This document shows positions 21,563 to 33,484 of a stretch of DNA of 64,000 nucleotides, in pieces. The translations under genes and the position numbers were made by a program. The number at the start of each line of letters is the position of its first letter. The first letter of the stretch is position 1. The notes beneath the pieces were generated by a model. The model made no database searches, was not told the origin of the DNA, and saw only the letters and a list, made by a program, of their open reading frames with translations. Origin of the DNA: Portulaca oleracea (taxonomy: Eukaryota > Streptophyta > Magnoliopsida > Caryophyllales > Portulacaceae); contig CM055875.1 in NCBI GenBank assembly GCA_029582165.1, positions 9,801,203-9,865,202 of the forward strand, read 5' to 3'.

Positions 21563-22716
21563 GATACCTATACTTGATGGTTATCTTGTTGATAGCATGG
21601 CAATCAATGCACATTCTTTGACTCCCATCTTTCTTGGGCACTAAGAGAGCTGGTACAGCACAAGGACTTAAGCTCTCCTTTATCATCCCCTTGGCGAGAA
21701 GGTCATCTACCTGCCTTTGAATCTCCTGAGTATCACTGGGTTTCATACGGTAAGCTTGTTTATTAGGGAGTATTGACCCAGGCACGAGGTCAATCTTGTG
21801 TTAAATGTCCCTCTTGGGAGGTAAACCAGGGGGCATCTCCTCAGGAAACACAAAGGAGTAGTGTTCCAGAAGAGGGGCAAGAAGGGGGTGGTCATTTGTG
21901 GAGCTAGGCTGTGTGTTTAGGTCTAGGAGAATAAGGTCCTTATGACCGTAAAACTCATGGTGTTCAGCAACCAAGAGATTGATCAAGCTTGGATCAGTAA
22001 CCAAATTCTCCTTGGGTTTTGGAAGTGGGGTAGGCTTAAGAGGTACAAGGGTAATCTTTTTGTTGTTAAAGAGAAGGGTATAAGTGTTTGCTCTACCATC
22101 ATGACTCACGGCTCTATCAAAAAGCCAAGGCCTGCCAAGTAACACATGACAAGCATCCATAGGTAAAATATCACACCAAAGAGAGTCTTGGTACGTTTTA
22201 CCTATTGAGAAGTTCAACAAACATCTCTGATCCACGTGAATGCCCTTGCCTTGATTAAGCCACTGGATGGTATAAGGAGCCGGATGAGGACTGGTTTGCA
22301 ACTTGAGCTTGCTCACCATAGATTGTGAGGCAGCGTTGGTGCAACTTCCTCCATCGATAATCAAAGAGCACACCTTGCCATTAATAGTGCACCGAGAATG
22401 AAAAATATTCTCCCGTTGCTCCTGTCCTTCCTTCACAGAAGAGCTACTAAGAACTCTCCTTACCACCAACATCTCCCCTTCGTCTGGTTCCTCAACCACC
22501 TCATCATAAACTGGATCACCCAAAGGTTCATTTTCAAGCTCCTCCTCCACTCCAAGTTCTGGTGCAACAAACAAGGCTGCTTGGTACTCAGCGAGAGATA
22601 CCACTCGTTTGTTAGGACATTCGGACGCGATGTGTCCAAGTCCTTGGCACCGAAAACATCTCTTCTAATCAAGGGCCTTGGATTCAGTAAAGGTAGGCCT
22701 TTGTGGGATATAGGGC
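21563..22716 (-). pseudogene. B1 gag C-terminus, protease and start of RT
   Basis: On the minus strand this middle section of B1 has a CCHC knuckle (about 22668-22610) just after a TAG stop near 22665. An acidic linker follows, then protease LIIDGGSCTNAAS at about 22350 and LLGRPWLFDR at about 22130. A GAA-to-TAA nonsense lies near 21800, and the RT N-terminus ([16 protein letters not shown] at about 21610) is in the same frame. It runs into the C1 insertion at 21562 and continues at 17585. The upstream part continues beyond A2 at 28719. Confidence 0.88.
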
Positions 22717-23428
22717 TGATGCATATCATACTTCAATGCATCAAGAGGAAGCCCTAAAGGACCTTACCCGCCTGTTACAAATTGTTTCAAGTGGTTACAT
22801 CGCGAATATCTCCAAAACTAAGGGACTTTTGAGCTCCTTATCTCAAGAGTCTTGAAGTTCTCATTTAGCTATGTGGAAGGGTTATTCCTTATGTACATTT
22901 TGGCTTTTGAATCTTTAGTATTGGAGTTGTATTTTAGGAGATATTGTATTTTCTTTAAAGGGCCTTTGTTGTAAGTGTCGCCTAGAGGGCCTTGTCGGGG
23001 TGACGCGACCTTGCTGGGGTGACGCCTTTAGGGAGGGGTTCTCCTATTCCTATAAATAGAACCCTTGGGTCTCTTGTATAGATAATTCATTCATATTGAT
23101 AATAAACACAAATCTCTCTAAAGTTGATGCTTTAGTTCTCTCTAGTTTTGGCTAGAAAACGAATTACCTTTGGGTTTTTCGTGTGAAATCTTCTCTTCAA
23201 ATCCAAGATTGAGCATTCTTGGGTGGTGAAAGGAGGAGTAGGAGCTCTTGAAGATTGTGGTGTGGCTGTATCAATCCGAGGAGTTTCGTTGCTCATTCTA
23301 TCAAAGTTACCTCTGATCAGATCGTTGTTCAAAGGTCCTTCTTGATTCATCTCTTGCAAGTTCTTACTTGTGTTTTGATCCGTGATTTTTCTTGGCATTT
23401 TGGTTGTCTTGTGATCCATTATGCATCA
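22717..23428 (+). repeat. A2 5' LTR (712 bp)
   Basis: It has TGATGCAT...ATGCATCA ends, with an inverted repeat at the start (TGATGCAT / ATGCATCA). The TATA box is at 23051-23059. It is followed by the PBS TGGTATCAGAGC at 23432-23443. Confidence 0.93.
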
Positions 23429-23535
23429 ATTTGGTATCAGAGCTATGTTTAGATGAATCTCCTTTGTTTCTTGCATGAATCTTGGACCTTGTTTTGTCAC
23501 AAAATCACATAAACCCCACGTTATACACGCCCCTT

Positions 23536-23630
23536 TGATAGTTCTTCCAAGAACTCATCAAGAACTCATCAAGAACCCATCAAGAACCCATCAAGAACTC
23601 ATAAAGAACCCATAGCTCCTCAAAGAACCC
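23536..23630 (+). promoter_or_regulatory. A2 leader palindrome and repeats
   Basis: GTTCTTCCAAGAAC is followed by AAGAACTCATC and AAGAACCCATC units. This is the same arrangement as in A1. Confidence 0.5.
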
Positions 23631-23704
23631 TCGTCCTAAACACAAACCAAGCCCAAATCCGTCCCTTTCCCTCGTAAGTTCATATGACATCAAGTTGATT
23701 TCTA

Positions 23705-26700
23705 ATGGTAAATGATGAATCTAAATCAAATGAGGTTTATGAACTTGAGCAACAAATAACATTTTTGCGTGTGCAATTGGGTAAACAAATTGAAGAAAAC
23801 AAAATGCTACGTGAAGGATCCATACGTGATGGTGTCTCGTTACATGGTGAAGGTAGTTCAAAGTCTAAAAGGCATGAACGTTTGGATTTTAAAGTCGAAG
23901 TTCCTGAATTTGATGGTAGTTTGAATGTAGAAGATTATCTTGATTGGATACATACGGTTGAACGTGTTTTTGAGCTGAAAGATTGTAGTGATGAGCTCAA
24001 GGTGAAGTACGTTGCTTTGAAATTGAGAAAACATGCTAGTATTTGGTGGACTAACCTTCAAAAGAAGAGAGTTGCAAAAGGGAAAGAAAAGATCCGTTCT
24101 TGGGATAAGATGAAGTCAAAGTTGCAATCCAAGTTCCTTCCCCAATCATACGTTGAAGACAACTACTACAAGTTGCAAAAACTTGTCCAAGGCTCTAAAT
24201 CGGTGGAAGAATACACAAGGGAGTTTGAACATCTCCTTTGGCGTTGTGATCTCAAGGAAAGGAACCACAAATTCTGGTACGTTACTTGATTGGTTTCAAT
24301 GATTGGATACGTCATATAGTTGAATTACATTCATATGAATCTCTTGATGAGCTAAGTAACTTGGCTATGAAAGTGGAGAGGCAAAGAAAAGAAAGAGCCA
24401 AGGAACCGCAAAGGACGTTCCCAAACACATCCAAACCCTATACCCAACGTCCTTATCCCCAAACACAATCAAAAGCTCCACAAAATCAGCCCCCATCCTC
24501 CCTTAAACCCTACGCCAAACCCACATTAAACCAGCCACAAAATCCCCCACCCAAAACCCAAGTCCAAGAACCAAGGACATTACAACCAAGAAGATGTTTT
24601 AGGTGCCAAGGATTGGGTCATATTGCATCCGAATGTCCTAACAAACGCACGGTTTCTCTTGATGAATATCAAAGTGCTTTGTTTGTTGAACCAAGCTTGT
24701 ATGAAAGTGAACATGAAGTGGAACCTTGTGAGCTTGCCGAAAATGAGGAGGATAATGATGAGGAGGTTGAGCAAGCGGATGAAGGCGAATTGTTGGTGCT
24801 TAGAAGGGCGTTAAGTGTGGCTCCTACCCCAAATGACAAGGAGCAACGAGAGAACATATTCCATACTCGGTGTACCGTTCAAGGGAAGGTATGCTCTCTT
24901 ATAATTGATGGTGGTAGTTGTACTAATGCCGCCTCTACTACAATGGTAGAAAAGCTGAATTTGGATGTAAGTCCTCACCCATCTCCTTATAATATTCAAT
25001 GGTTAAGCCATGGGAAGGGCATTAGAGTTGAAAAACGTGTATTAGTCTCATTGTCCATTGGGAAGAATTATAAAGATGATGTATGGTGTGATGTAATACC
25101 CATGGATGCTTGTCATATTTTGTTTGGTAGACCGTGGCTTTTTGATAGGTATGTAACTCATGATGGAAGATTGAATACCTACTCATTCGTCATCAACAAG
25201 AAGAAGATTACATTGGCTCCATTGCCCCCTTCTTCTATTCGGCCTCCACCAACAAAAGAGAAAGAAAGGGAGACTAACATTGTATCTTTACTAAAGGCGG
25301 AACAAGATGAATTCTATGAACATAAGGAGTTGATATTGGCAGATATCCAAGAAGAACAAGCTTCCCCAACCAAAGATGAATTCTATGAACATAAGGAGGT
25401 TTGGTCATTTGTTTCCAAAAGAAATGCCCCAAGGATTGCCACCAAGAAGGGACATTGAACACAAGATTGATCTCATTCCGGGAACTACATTACCAAATAA
25501 GCAAGCCTACCGAATGAACCCCAAGGAATCCCATGAGGTTCAAAGACAAGTTGATGAGCTACTCCAAAAGGGTTTTATTCGTCCAAGCATGAGTCCATGT
25601 GCCGTCCCAGTGCTACTAGTTCCAAAGAAAGATGGTACTCAACGTATGTGCATGGATTGTAGGTCCATCAACAAAATCACCATCAAATATCGTTTTCCCA
25701 TTCCACGTTTGGAGGATCTTCTTGATGAACTTTATGGAAGTGTTGTGTTTTCAAAGATCGATTTGAAGAGTGGATATCATAAAATTCGCATATGTGAAGG
25801 AGATGAATGGAAAACGGCTTTCAAAACCAAAGAAGGCTTATATGAATGGTTAGTAATGCCCTTTGGTCTAACAAATGCTCCTTCTACTTTCATGAGGTTA
25901 ATGAATCATGTATTGAAACCTTTGATTGGAAAGTGTGTTGTAGTATACTTTGATGACATACTTGTATATAGTAGAAGTGAGAATGACCATATAAAGCACT
26001 TAGAGCTAGTTTTGTATATCTTGGAGAAAGAAAAGCTCTACGCCAACTTGGAGAAGTGCTCGTTCTTTTCACCCAAGGTCGTCTTCCTTGGATATGTGCT
26101 CTCCAAAAATGGGATTCAAGTAGACGAAGGAAAGGTCAAAGCTATCCAAGAATGGCCAACACCAACGAGTATACATGAGGTACGATCATTTCATGGATTA
26201 GCTTCATTTTATAGAAGGTTTATCAAGAATTTTTCTACTATTTTAGCTCCTATGACTGAGTTGTTGACGCAAAAGGAGTTTACATGGAGCAAAAACGCCC
26301 AATTGGCGTTTGAAAGTATCAAAGAGAAGTTATGTAATGCACCTCTTCTAGCCTTGCCTTGTTTTGACAAAGTATTTGAAGTAGAAGTGGATGCTAGTGG
26401 AGTTGGCATTGGTGCCGTCCTTACACAAGAGGGAAGGCCAATAGCCTACTTTAGCGAGAAGTTGAATGATGCCAAAAGGAAGTTTAGTACATATGACAAG
26501 GAGTTCTATGCCATTATAAGAGCTCTTGAGCATTGGAGGCATTATCTACTAAGTGGAGAGTTTATTCTACATAGTGATCATGAAGCTCTCAAGTTTATCT
26601 AAGGCCAACACAAGCTTAACCCACGACATGCAAAATGGGTTGAATTTGTGCAAGCTTTTCAGTTTGTGATCAAGCATAAGGCCGGGCATTTGAACAAGGG

Positions 26701-28010
26701 CGCCGATGCTCTATCAAGAAGGTACTTACTTACATATGTTCTTGATTCTAACGTTGCTGGATTTGAGCATATTAAGGACTTATATCGAGATGATCAAGAT
26801 TTCAAAGAAGTATATGAGTTGGCAAAGAAGCATCCTCATGAAATGTTTCATATCGAAGATGGTTTCTTATTCAAAGGAAATCAATTATGTATACCAAGGA
26901 CCTCATTGCGCGAATTGTTGATTCAAGAAGTTCATGGAGGTGCCTTGGCGGGACATTTTGGCATAGAGAAGACTTATTTGATGTTGAGAGTGTTTTACAT
27001 TTGGACTAGCATGGTGAAGGATGTTGAGCATATTGTTAAGAGATGTGGTACTTGCAACCTTGCCAAGTCACATGTGTTACCACAAGGCTTATATACACCG
27101 CTACCTATTCCATATTACCCTTGGGAAGATGTGAGTTTAGACTTGATTGTGGGTCTACCTCGAACTCAAAGAGGTAAGGATTCTATTATGGTGGTTGTAG
27201 ATCGGTTTTCAAAGATGGCGCATTTTGTACCTTGCAACACTACATATGATGCTACGAAAGTTGCTACCTTATACTTTGATGAAATTGTGAAGTTGCATGG
27301 CATACCCAAGACTATGGTGAGTGATAGAGACTCTAAGTTTCTAAGTCACTTTTGGGTTACTCTTTGGAAGAAAATGGGAACAAGGCTCAAGTTTAGCACG
27401 GCTTGTCATCCACAAACGGATGGACAAACGGAGGTAGTCAATCGAACCTTGGGAGCCTTGTTGAGGACATTGGTGAATAAAGAAAAGAAGAGTTGGGATA
27501 CTTTGTTAAGCATTGCCGAGTTTGCTTATAATAGAAGTCCTAATCGTGCTACAAAGTTATCTCCGTTTGAAGTTGTCTATGGAAGAAATCCTCTTAAACC
27601 CATGGATTTATCTCCTATCTCTACATCTACGAAGTTTAGTTTTGAAGCAAGTAAAAGAGTAGAGGAGATTAAGAAGTTACATGAGGAAGTTCGTGAGAAG
27701 ATTAAGAGATATACTCAAAAGGTTGAAGAGAAAGTGAGTCGAAAGAGGAAGAAAGTTATATTCAAGCCTGGAGATTTAGTGTGGTTACACTTGAAAGAGA
27801 GATTTCAAGTAAGAGAAAAGGGAAATTGAAACCGAGAGGTTAAGGTCCTTATGAGATCTTAGAAAGACTTGGTGATAACGCTTATCGTTTGAAGATGGAA
27901 TTTGAGTATGAAGGAAGTTTTACTTTCAATTAGAGTGATCTTAAGCCCTATTATAATGAAGATGAAGAAATTCCAAGTTTGAGGGCAAACTCTTTTCAAG
28001 AAAGGGAGAA
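23705..28010 (+). pseudogene. A2 Gag-Pol, multiply disrupted
   Basis: It starts MVNDESKSNE and follows A1 gag-pol throughout. A one-base loss near 24270 shifts the frame in gag. The CCHC knuckle and protease IIDGGS are present (24286-25458 frame). A 24-nt stretch (25306-25329) is repeated at 25375-25398, replacing the protease-RT linker and shifting frame. RT with YFDD (about 25950) and RNase H are open to 26602, where CAA has become TAA. Integrase motifs (CGTCN, VSDRD, TDGQTE) are present in 26648-27829, then a deletion near 27805 shifts frame. At least four lesions make it non-coding. Its catalytic motifs are ancestral, in contrast to X and Y. Confidence 0.92.
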
Positions 28011-28718
28011 TGATGCATATCATACTTCAATGCATCAAGAGGAATCCCTAAAGGACCTTACCCGCCTGTTACAAATTGTTTCAAGTGGTTACATCGCGAA
28101 TATCTCCAAAACTAAGGGACTTTTGAGCTCCTTATCTCAAGAGTCTTGAAGTTCTCATTTAGCTATGTGGAAGGGTTATTCCTTATGTACATTTTGGCTT
28201 TTGAATCTTTAGTATTGGAGTTGTATTTTAGGAGATATTGTATTTTCTTTAAAGGGCCTTTGTTGTAAGTGTCGCCTAGAGGGCCTTGTCGGGTGTGCCA
28301 TCTTTGACGTGACGCCTTTAGGGAGGGGTTCTCCTATTCCTATAAATAGACCCCTTGGGTCTCTTGTAAAGATAATTCATTCATAGTGATAATAAACACA
28401 AATCTCTCTAAAATTGATGCTTTAGTTCTCTCTAGTTTTGGCTAGAAAACGAATTACCTTTGGGTTTTTCGTGTGAAATCTTCTCTTCAAATCCAAGATT
28501 GAGCATTCTTGGGTGGTGAAAGGAGGAGTAGGAGCTCTTGAAGATTGTGGTGTGGTTGTATCAATCCGAGGAGTTTCGTTGCTCATTCTATCAAAGTTAC
28601 CTCTGATCAGATCGTTGTTCAAAGGTCCTTCTTGATTCATCTCTTGCAAGTTCTTACTTGTGTTTTGATCCGTGATTTTTCATGGCATTTTGGTTGTCTT
28701 GTGATCCATTATGCATCA
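28011..28718 (+). repeat. A2 3' LTR (708 bp)
   Basis: It pairs with 22717-23428. It carries a private block (GTGTGCCATCTTTGACGTG near 28291) where the 5' LTR and the A1 internal LTR have a G/C-rich GGTGACGCG repeat. It shares GGTTGTATC and TTCATAGTGAT with the A1 internal LTR. Confidence 0.93.
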
Positions 28719-29601
28719 AGGGCTGAGGGTTTGGAGTTGGTTTAGTGGGGGTGTATTTGGGCTGGAAAGGTTGTTTTTGTGGGGTAAAGGATGGTTTAGG
28801 GAATGTGTTTGGACGTGTTTGGGGTTGGTTTCGGCTAAGAACCTCCTTCCCTCTACTTCTCCTCTGCAACTCCACCTTGTGAGCCAAAGAGCTCAACTCA
28901 TCAAGGGAAGTGTAAGGGTGCAACTCCACAACATTCCTCACTCTTTCATCCAAACCAAAAAGATACCTCACAAGTATTTGAGGTTCATTCTCCTTAAGAT
29001 CACACCTCCAAAGCAAGTGCTCGAACTCCTTGGTATACTCCACTACTGTTTTCCCTCCTTGAACCAACTGTTGAAGCTTCAAATAGTTATCCTTAAGATA
29101 ACTGGCCGGAAGGAACTTGGCTTGTAACTTCTCCTTCATTTTCTGCCATGAACGCACCTTATCCTTCCCAACAAAAACTCTCTTTTTCTGCAAATTAGTC
29201 CACCATATAGATGCATGCTTTCTCAATTTCAAAGCTACAAATTTTACCTTCTTGTCATCGGGAACGTCCTTTAGATCAAAGATTCGTTCTATCGTTTGCA
29301 TCCAATCCAAGAAAACCTCTGGATCAAGGTTTCCCTCGAACTCGGGTATATCCACCTTGAAATCAAGCCTTTCCTCCTTAGGTGAACGTCTCTCTCTATG
29401 TTCGCTGATAATCTCCATATCATCATCTCCAAACGGATTCCCCGATTCAGAAACACCTCCATCTAAACCCTTAAGCTCTTGGTTCCTCAAATACATATAG
29501 TGCCTGAGTTGAGCTGTAAGGAATTCAACTCGTTTCGCCAGCTCTTCTTTCTCCCTTAGAACATCTTCTGGACTTTGAGGTTGAACTTGACTGGAAGACA
29601 T
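28719..29601 (-). pseudogene. B1 gag N-terminal part, cut by A2
   Basis: The minus-strand frame from MSSSQVQPQS (29601) is open for about 294 codons to the A2 insertion. It has a coiled coil (EKEELAKRVEFLTAQL), an acidic linker, the gag core (LDFKVDIPEF, KYASIWW-like ASIWWTNLQKK, VQGGKTVVEYTKEF, LKENEPQILVRY) and a proline-rich linker. The rest of the gene continues at 22716. On its own it is a clean gag fragment. The related V gag (55951) begins similarly. The same sequence, up to 29179, is copied in antisense inside A1 (9082-9542). Confidence 0.9.
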
Positions 29602-29665
29602 AGCTTCAGTTTCTTCTTACTTCACACCAAATGAATCAAAACAAACTCACCAAGATGGTAAGCTA

Positions 29666-29677
29666 GCTCTGATACCA
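29666..29677 (-). other. Primer-binding site of B1
   Basis: GCTCTGATACCA on the plus strand lies 4 nt from the LTR edge at 29682. The B1 leader is only about 65 nt and lacks the AAGAACYCATC repeats. Confidence 0.9.
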
Positions 29678-29681
29678 ATTA

Positions 29682-30725
29682 TGATGTATATAAGCTCGCT
29701 AAATACAGAGAATTTCAACAAGCTTATAACACCACAAGGACACCAATCTCTCGGACGGAAAATAACAACAATACTATGTTGCTATAAACATCAAGAAGCG
29801 AAAAACAAATGAAGGAAAAGGATAGAGACAAGTATTTCCTCACTTGTTACAGTACTTAAACACCTTCAAGTGAGTATAATACCCGGGCAGCTTGAAGGAC
29901 CTTCGTTTGGTTACAGAATTTAATCACCTTCCAAACAAGATCACAACAAGTCCACACAACACCACTAGGCTGCCAAACCTAGATACTGGAGTGGAAGACG
30001 AGAGTTTGAGAAACTCACAAACGATGAAGCTCAAAGCTTTCTTTGGGTTTTGTATTTCGTAAGATATGAAATGAAGTGGCTAATACAAAGATACATATAC
30101 TCGGCTGAAACAAAGGAAAAAGGCAGCCAAGCAAGCAAGCAAGGAGCTCAACTAACTAGAGTGAGGTTTCCTAATCATGAAGAAACCTCCTAAACGTGGT
30201 TAATTAAGCTAATTACAAATGATTAAAGCTAATACATGTCTTCACTATGAAGTACTCGACCCTCATTGGACCACCCATGGACGATCACAGCCCTCCACTT
30301 GGCACTTCCTCATTGGAGGATCTTCATTCACTTAGACTCCAATCCATGCAAGACAAGTGAAGAAACACAAGTGGTTTTGTTCCAAAATGGCGGGAACTCA
30401 GCAAGGACCTTCAAGAGTATATGGGAAAACCGGACCTCCTGAGAGAAGACCAAAATGCCCCGGAAAGATCGCCAAAATATCAAGGTTGCCTAAGGTAAAG
30501 GACCTTTACCGTTGTCCAGATAAAGGACCTTACCGCAAGTCAAAAATAGAACAGCCAGGCAGAACACCGAATGACCTTCACAGTTGAGATAGGGAGACAA
30601 GTAGCGAGGACATCACATGGGGTGAATGTCCTTGACCTCCTTATGCACAAATGCCCTTCTTAAGTATGCCCACCAAGTGATAACACTCCTGAATCAACTG
30701 TATTTGTGGAGGGTGATTCCCATCA
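29682..30725 (-). repeat. B1 5' LTR (1044 bp)
   Basis: The element-strand ends are TGATGGGAATC (at 30725) and ATATACATCA (at 29682). It matches 14594-15284 over the retained part. It is followed on the right by Y0 coding sequence at 30726. Confidence 0.9.
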
Positions 30726-31822
30726 CTATCATACAACTTTGTTTCTTCCAACAAAGTATTACAAGAATCCATAGAATTAATATTACAATACAATGAATCT
30801 TTGCAAATATTGTAAAAACAAAGACTTACTAAACTTCTTGGATCAAAATGAATGTCCTTGTCATGAAGTGAATGACCGTGTGAATAGCTCTCCATTTGCA
30901 ATGTTTGGACCCTTGTTGTAGTAAGGCCAATATCATTGCCTTGGTCCTTATCAATGCCAATGCTAGCGTCAAGATCCTCATAGATGGCACTACTTCCTCC
31001 TTGGAACAATGAACACATCTTATCACGTTGCTCTTCTTCATTCACGCCTTCCTTCTCATACAGTGGGTTGACATATACTCGAAACTCATCATTATTCTCC
31101 TCATACAAGGGATTGTCATACACCTTAAACTCTTCTTTAGGCATGCGACAAACTACATTAGCTTCCTCATTCATGCCAAGGTTATCACATACTTCATGAG
31201 CATCCACATACACGTCAAATACATCAAATGATTCACTTTCAAATTCTAGTTGCTCATAGGATGCACTTACAACATGATCAAAACTTTGACAAGATAGACT
31301 TGTACTTTGGTCAATGATTTCCTCGTCTTGGATAATGGGAATGGGGAGGTTTATGGGCTGTTTTGAGGGGCTTTGGATAGTAGGTGTGAGGTGGGATGGG
31401 GGCTGATTTTGTGGAGTTTGTGTGTGTGTACGGGTTTTGTCCAAGAGTTCTTTACTCTTTACTTGAAGTTCAACATCAAGAGCTAAAGAACTTAACTCTT
31501 CCAAGTTTGTGAAAGGTTGATTTACAACAACACGTCGAATGTAATCATTAAGACCAAGGAAGTAACATACCACAACTCGTTGATCATCCTCCTCAAGAGC
31601 GTATTTCCATAATAGCCGCCTGAATTCTATTGTATATTCGACCACATCCTTGCTCCCTTGCTTCATTCTTTCAAGCTTGTTGATGTAGTCACGTGAACAA
31701 GCGCTTCTTGATCCCTTTTGAAGAATCCCAAATTCTTCCATTTGTTTGGTGAGATCATCAATTTGTCGCTCCAAGCGTTGTAATTCACGTTGAGAACTCA
31801 TGCTAGATCTTTTGTAAGCCAT
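30726..31822 (-). pseudogene. Y0 degenerate gag-pol-like polyprotein, N-terminal part
   Basis: Starting at MAYKRSSMSS (31822), the frame is open for about 365 codons until B1 cuts it. It has a coiled coil (ELQRLERQIDDLTKQ), the gag segment (KQGSKDVVEYTIEF), a proline-rich linker, and an acidic region with YDNPLYEE and YVNPLYEK repeats. The protease remnant reads CSLFQGGSS where A1 has CSLIIDGGSC. The LVSLCFYNICKDSLYCNI and MDSCNTLLEE parts correspond to LVSLSIGKNYKDDVWCDV and MDACHILFGR of the A1 protease region. There is no zinc knuckle. The open frame up to the breakpoint suggests it was intact when B1 inserted. Confidence 0.75.
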
Positions 31823-32092
31823 AGAATATGCAAAAAAGATCACAAGAAACTCATGGGTTTGGGATTAGCACGTGGGGATGAGAGAGGGGTTGTGTTTGGG
31901 TTCGGTTTGTGTTTGGGCTATGGGTTTTTTTTGTGGAGCTAATGGTTCTTTATGAGTTCTTGATGAATTCTTGGAAGAACTAATGGATGGCGTGTGATGG
32001 AGAGATGGTAGGAACGTTTTTGTGATGGAAAGATGGTAAAAAGATGGTTTAAGAACTAAGAGAATCAAACTCCTAAGCTCTGATACCAATTT

Positions 32093-33195
32093 TGATGCAT
32101 AATGGACCAAGGGTTGATCACATTACACACAATCTAAGGATCTTTAAAAACGAAGATAGGAATCTCCCTTCTCAAAGTTCCAAAGAACCAAAAATGGAAT
32201 AGAAATGGATGAAAAAGATGGAAAGAACTATGAAAGATGATTACCAAATGAATGGAAATGATGAACGAATGAATGATGAATGAACGAATGAATGGACGAA
32301 TGTAGGAATGTTGAAAACGAATGGATTGATTATCTTATGATTTAGCACATTAGATGTGTAAATGAAAGATAGAAACAATGAAAATGCAATTGAAAGAATT
32401 CTAATGAATCAAACGAAACTCACTAGAATGATAGAATGATAATGGCTTTTTGAAGAATCTTGGAGGACACAGCCACACCACCTTCAAGAATGCTTCAAAT
32501 CCTTCCTATCACCACCAAGGACGCCAACCTTGGATAGAAGAAGGGGATAGTTTCCGTTCTCCCTCAAGAGAAACGAAGAGACTAGCACAAAGCTAGAGAG
32601 AACAACACATCATGTGTTTGATTTGTATTTGATATGAGATGTAATGAATGAATACAATGGCACCCTAGGGGGTCTATTTATACTACTCTAGGACCCCTTG
32701 GACATGTACCTAGGGTTCAAGAAACCAAGAATCAACTATTACATCATATATCCGATTTATGACATCATAAACTCTAAAATACAACTTTAGAAAGAAATTG
32801 CTATAACTCCTTCAATACTTGTCCGTTTTCAATGATTCAAAAACCATTGGAAAGCTTATGGAAAGATCTCCAATCTGTCTTTTGATGATTTCCTCAATAA
32901 ACATATGGATCCAGAATTATAGAGCAAAATATCAAACTGTACTTGATGGAGTCTTTTGCTGCCGCGAGAGATGACTTTTCAATAAGGACTTGAGAATGAT
33001 TTAAGCTCAATGATGTCCTCCAAATGTGAGAGTAACTCCATATAAGCTTAGAAATGTGAGGACTAAGCTTAGAGTACCTTCAAGGTCCTTTACGCCTTCT
33101 ACCTTGATAAACCCAAGACGACATTTGTAGCTTCAAACTAGATTAAGGTCCTTGTAGCTAGACCTTGATGTATATAGCTAGGCAAATATACATCA
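32093..33195 (-). repeat. Y0 5' LTR (1103 bp)
   Basis: The PBS is at 32077-32088 and the minus-strand TATA at 32674-32682. The hairpin end TGATGTATAT / ATATACATCA is at the right edge. It is related to the X LTR, with clear differences in the U5 half. Confidence 0.9.
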
Positions 33196-33291
33196 CCCTT
33201 CCATATAGGTCTTTAATTGTTTTTCCAACATATCAATTCGCATCCTCATAGCATCAACATCCTTAGGTGAATTGGTTTGAGACTCGTCCAT
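33196..33291 (-). pseudogene. W gag start (32 codons)
   Basis: The frame opens with MDESQTNSPKDVDAM and a short heptad-like helix (MRIDMLEKQLKTYME), then meets the Y0 LTR. The layout (PBS, repeats, start) is that of the other elements, so it is most likely a gag N-terminus. The rest is not in the window. Confidence 0.5.
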
Positions 33292-33484
33292 ATTATTCAA
33301 TCTTGATGTCAAATTAGAACTCACGTAGGGTAAGGGATGGATTTGGCTAGGTTTGTTTTTAGTCTTTAGGGTTCTTTGTGGAGCTTAAGGTTCTTGATGA
33401 ATTCTTGATGAATTCTTGATGAGTTCTTGGAAAAACAATGCAAGAAACGAGAGATATCAACAAGCTAAGCTCTGATACCACTTT
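33196..33484 (-). mobile_element. W: fragment with PBS, leader repeats and gag start
   Basis: On the minus strand: PBS 33480-33469, a leader with three or so TTCTTGATGAATTC-type repeats (33368-33432, palindrome decayed), and a start codon at 33291. The gag of W is cut after 32 codons by Y0. Its LTR would begin at 33485 and appears to end at 54448. Only fragments remain. Confidence 0.65.

Larger units (their letters stand above)
22717..28718 (+). mobile_element. A2: Ty3/gypsy element with decayed gag-pol, inserted in B1 gag
   Basis: LTRs are 22717-23428 and 28011-28718; PBS 23432-23443; PPT 28001-28010; TSD AGGGC (22712-22716 and 28719-28723). The internal region is colinear with A1 gag-pol. 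The LTRs differ at several positions and by one replaced block in the 3' LTR (about 28289-28310), so it is older than the near-identical-LTR insertions. Confidence 0.94.
14594..30725 (-). mobile_element. B1: gag-pol Ty3/gypsy element carrying X2, C1 and A2 insertions
   Basis: On the minus strand: 5' LTR 30725-29682, PBS 29677-29666, gag from 29601, A2 insertion (28718-22717), rest of gag, protease and start of RT (22716-21563), C1 insertion (21562-17586), remaining RT, RNase H and integrase (17585 to about 15351), PPT at 15293-15285, 3' LTR 15284-14594. The last is cut by the X array. B1 sits in the ORF of Y0 at 30726. The distal end of its 3' LTR is off-window. Confidence 0.88.
30726..33195 (-). 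mobile_element. Y0: non-autonomous LTR element, 5' part, interrupted by B1
   Basis: On the minus strand: 5' LTR 33195-32093, PBS 32088-32077, leader repeats, and ORF from 31822 running into the B1 insertion at 30725. The remainder and 3' LTR lie beyond the left window edge. It appears to be inserted in the W gag start at 33196. Confidence 0.85.

Noticed and set aside
30357..30587. 76-codon ORF in the B1 5' LTR
   Set aside because: The copy at 14945-15150 in the B1 3' LTR has differences that break the frame; no recognisable domain.
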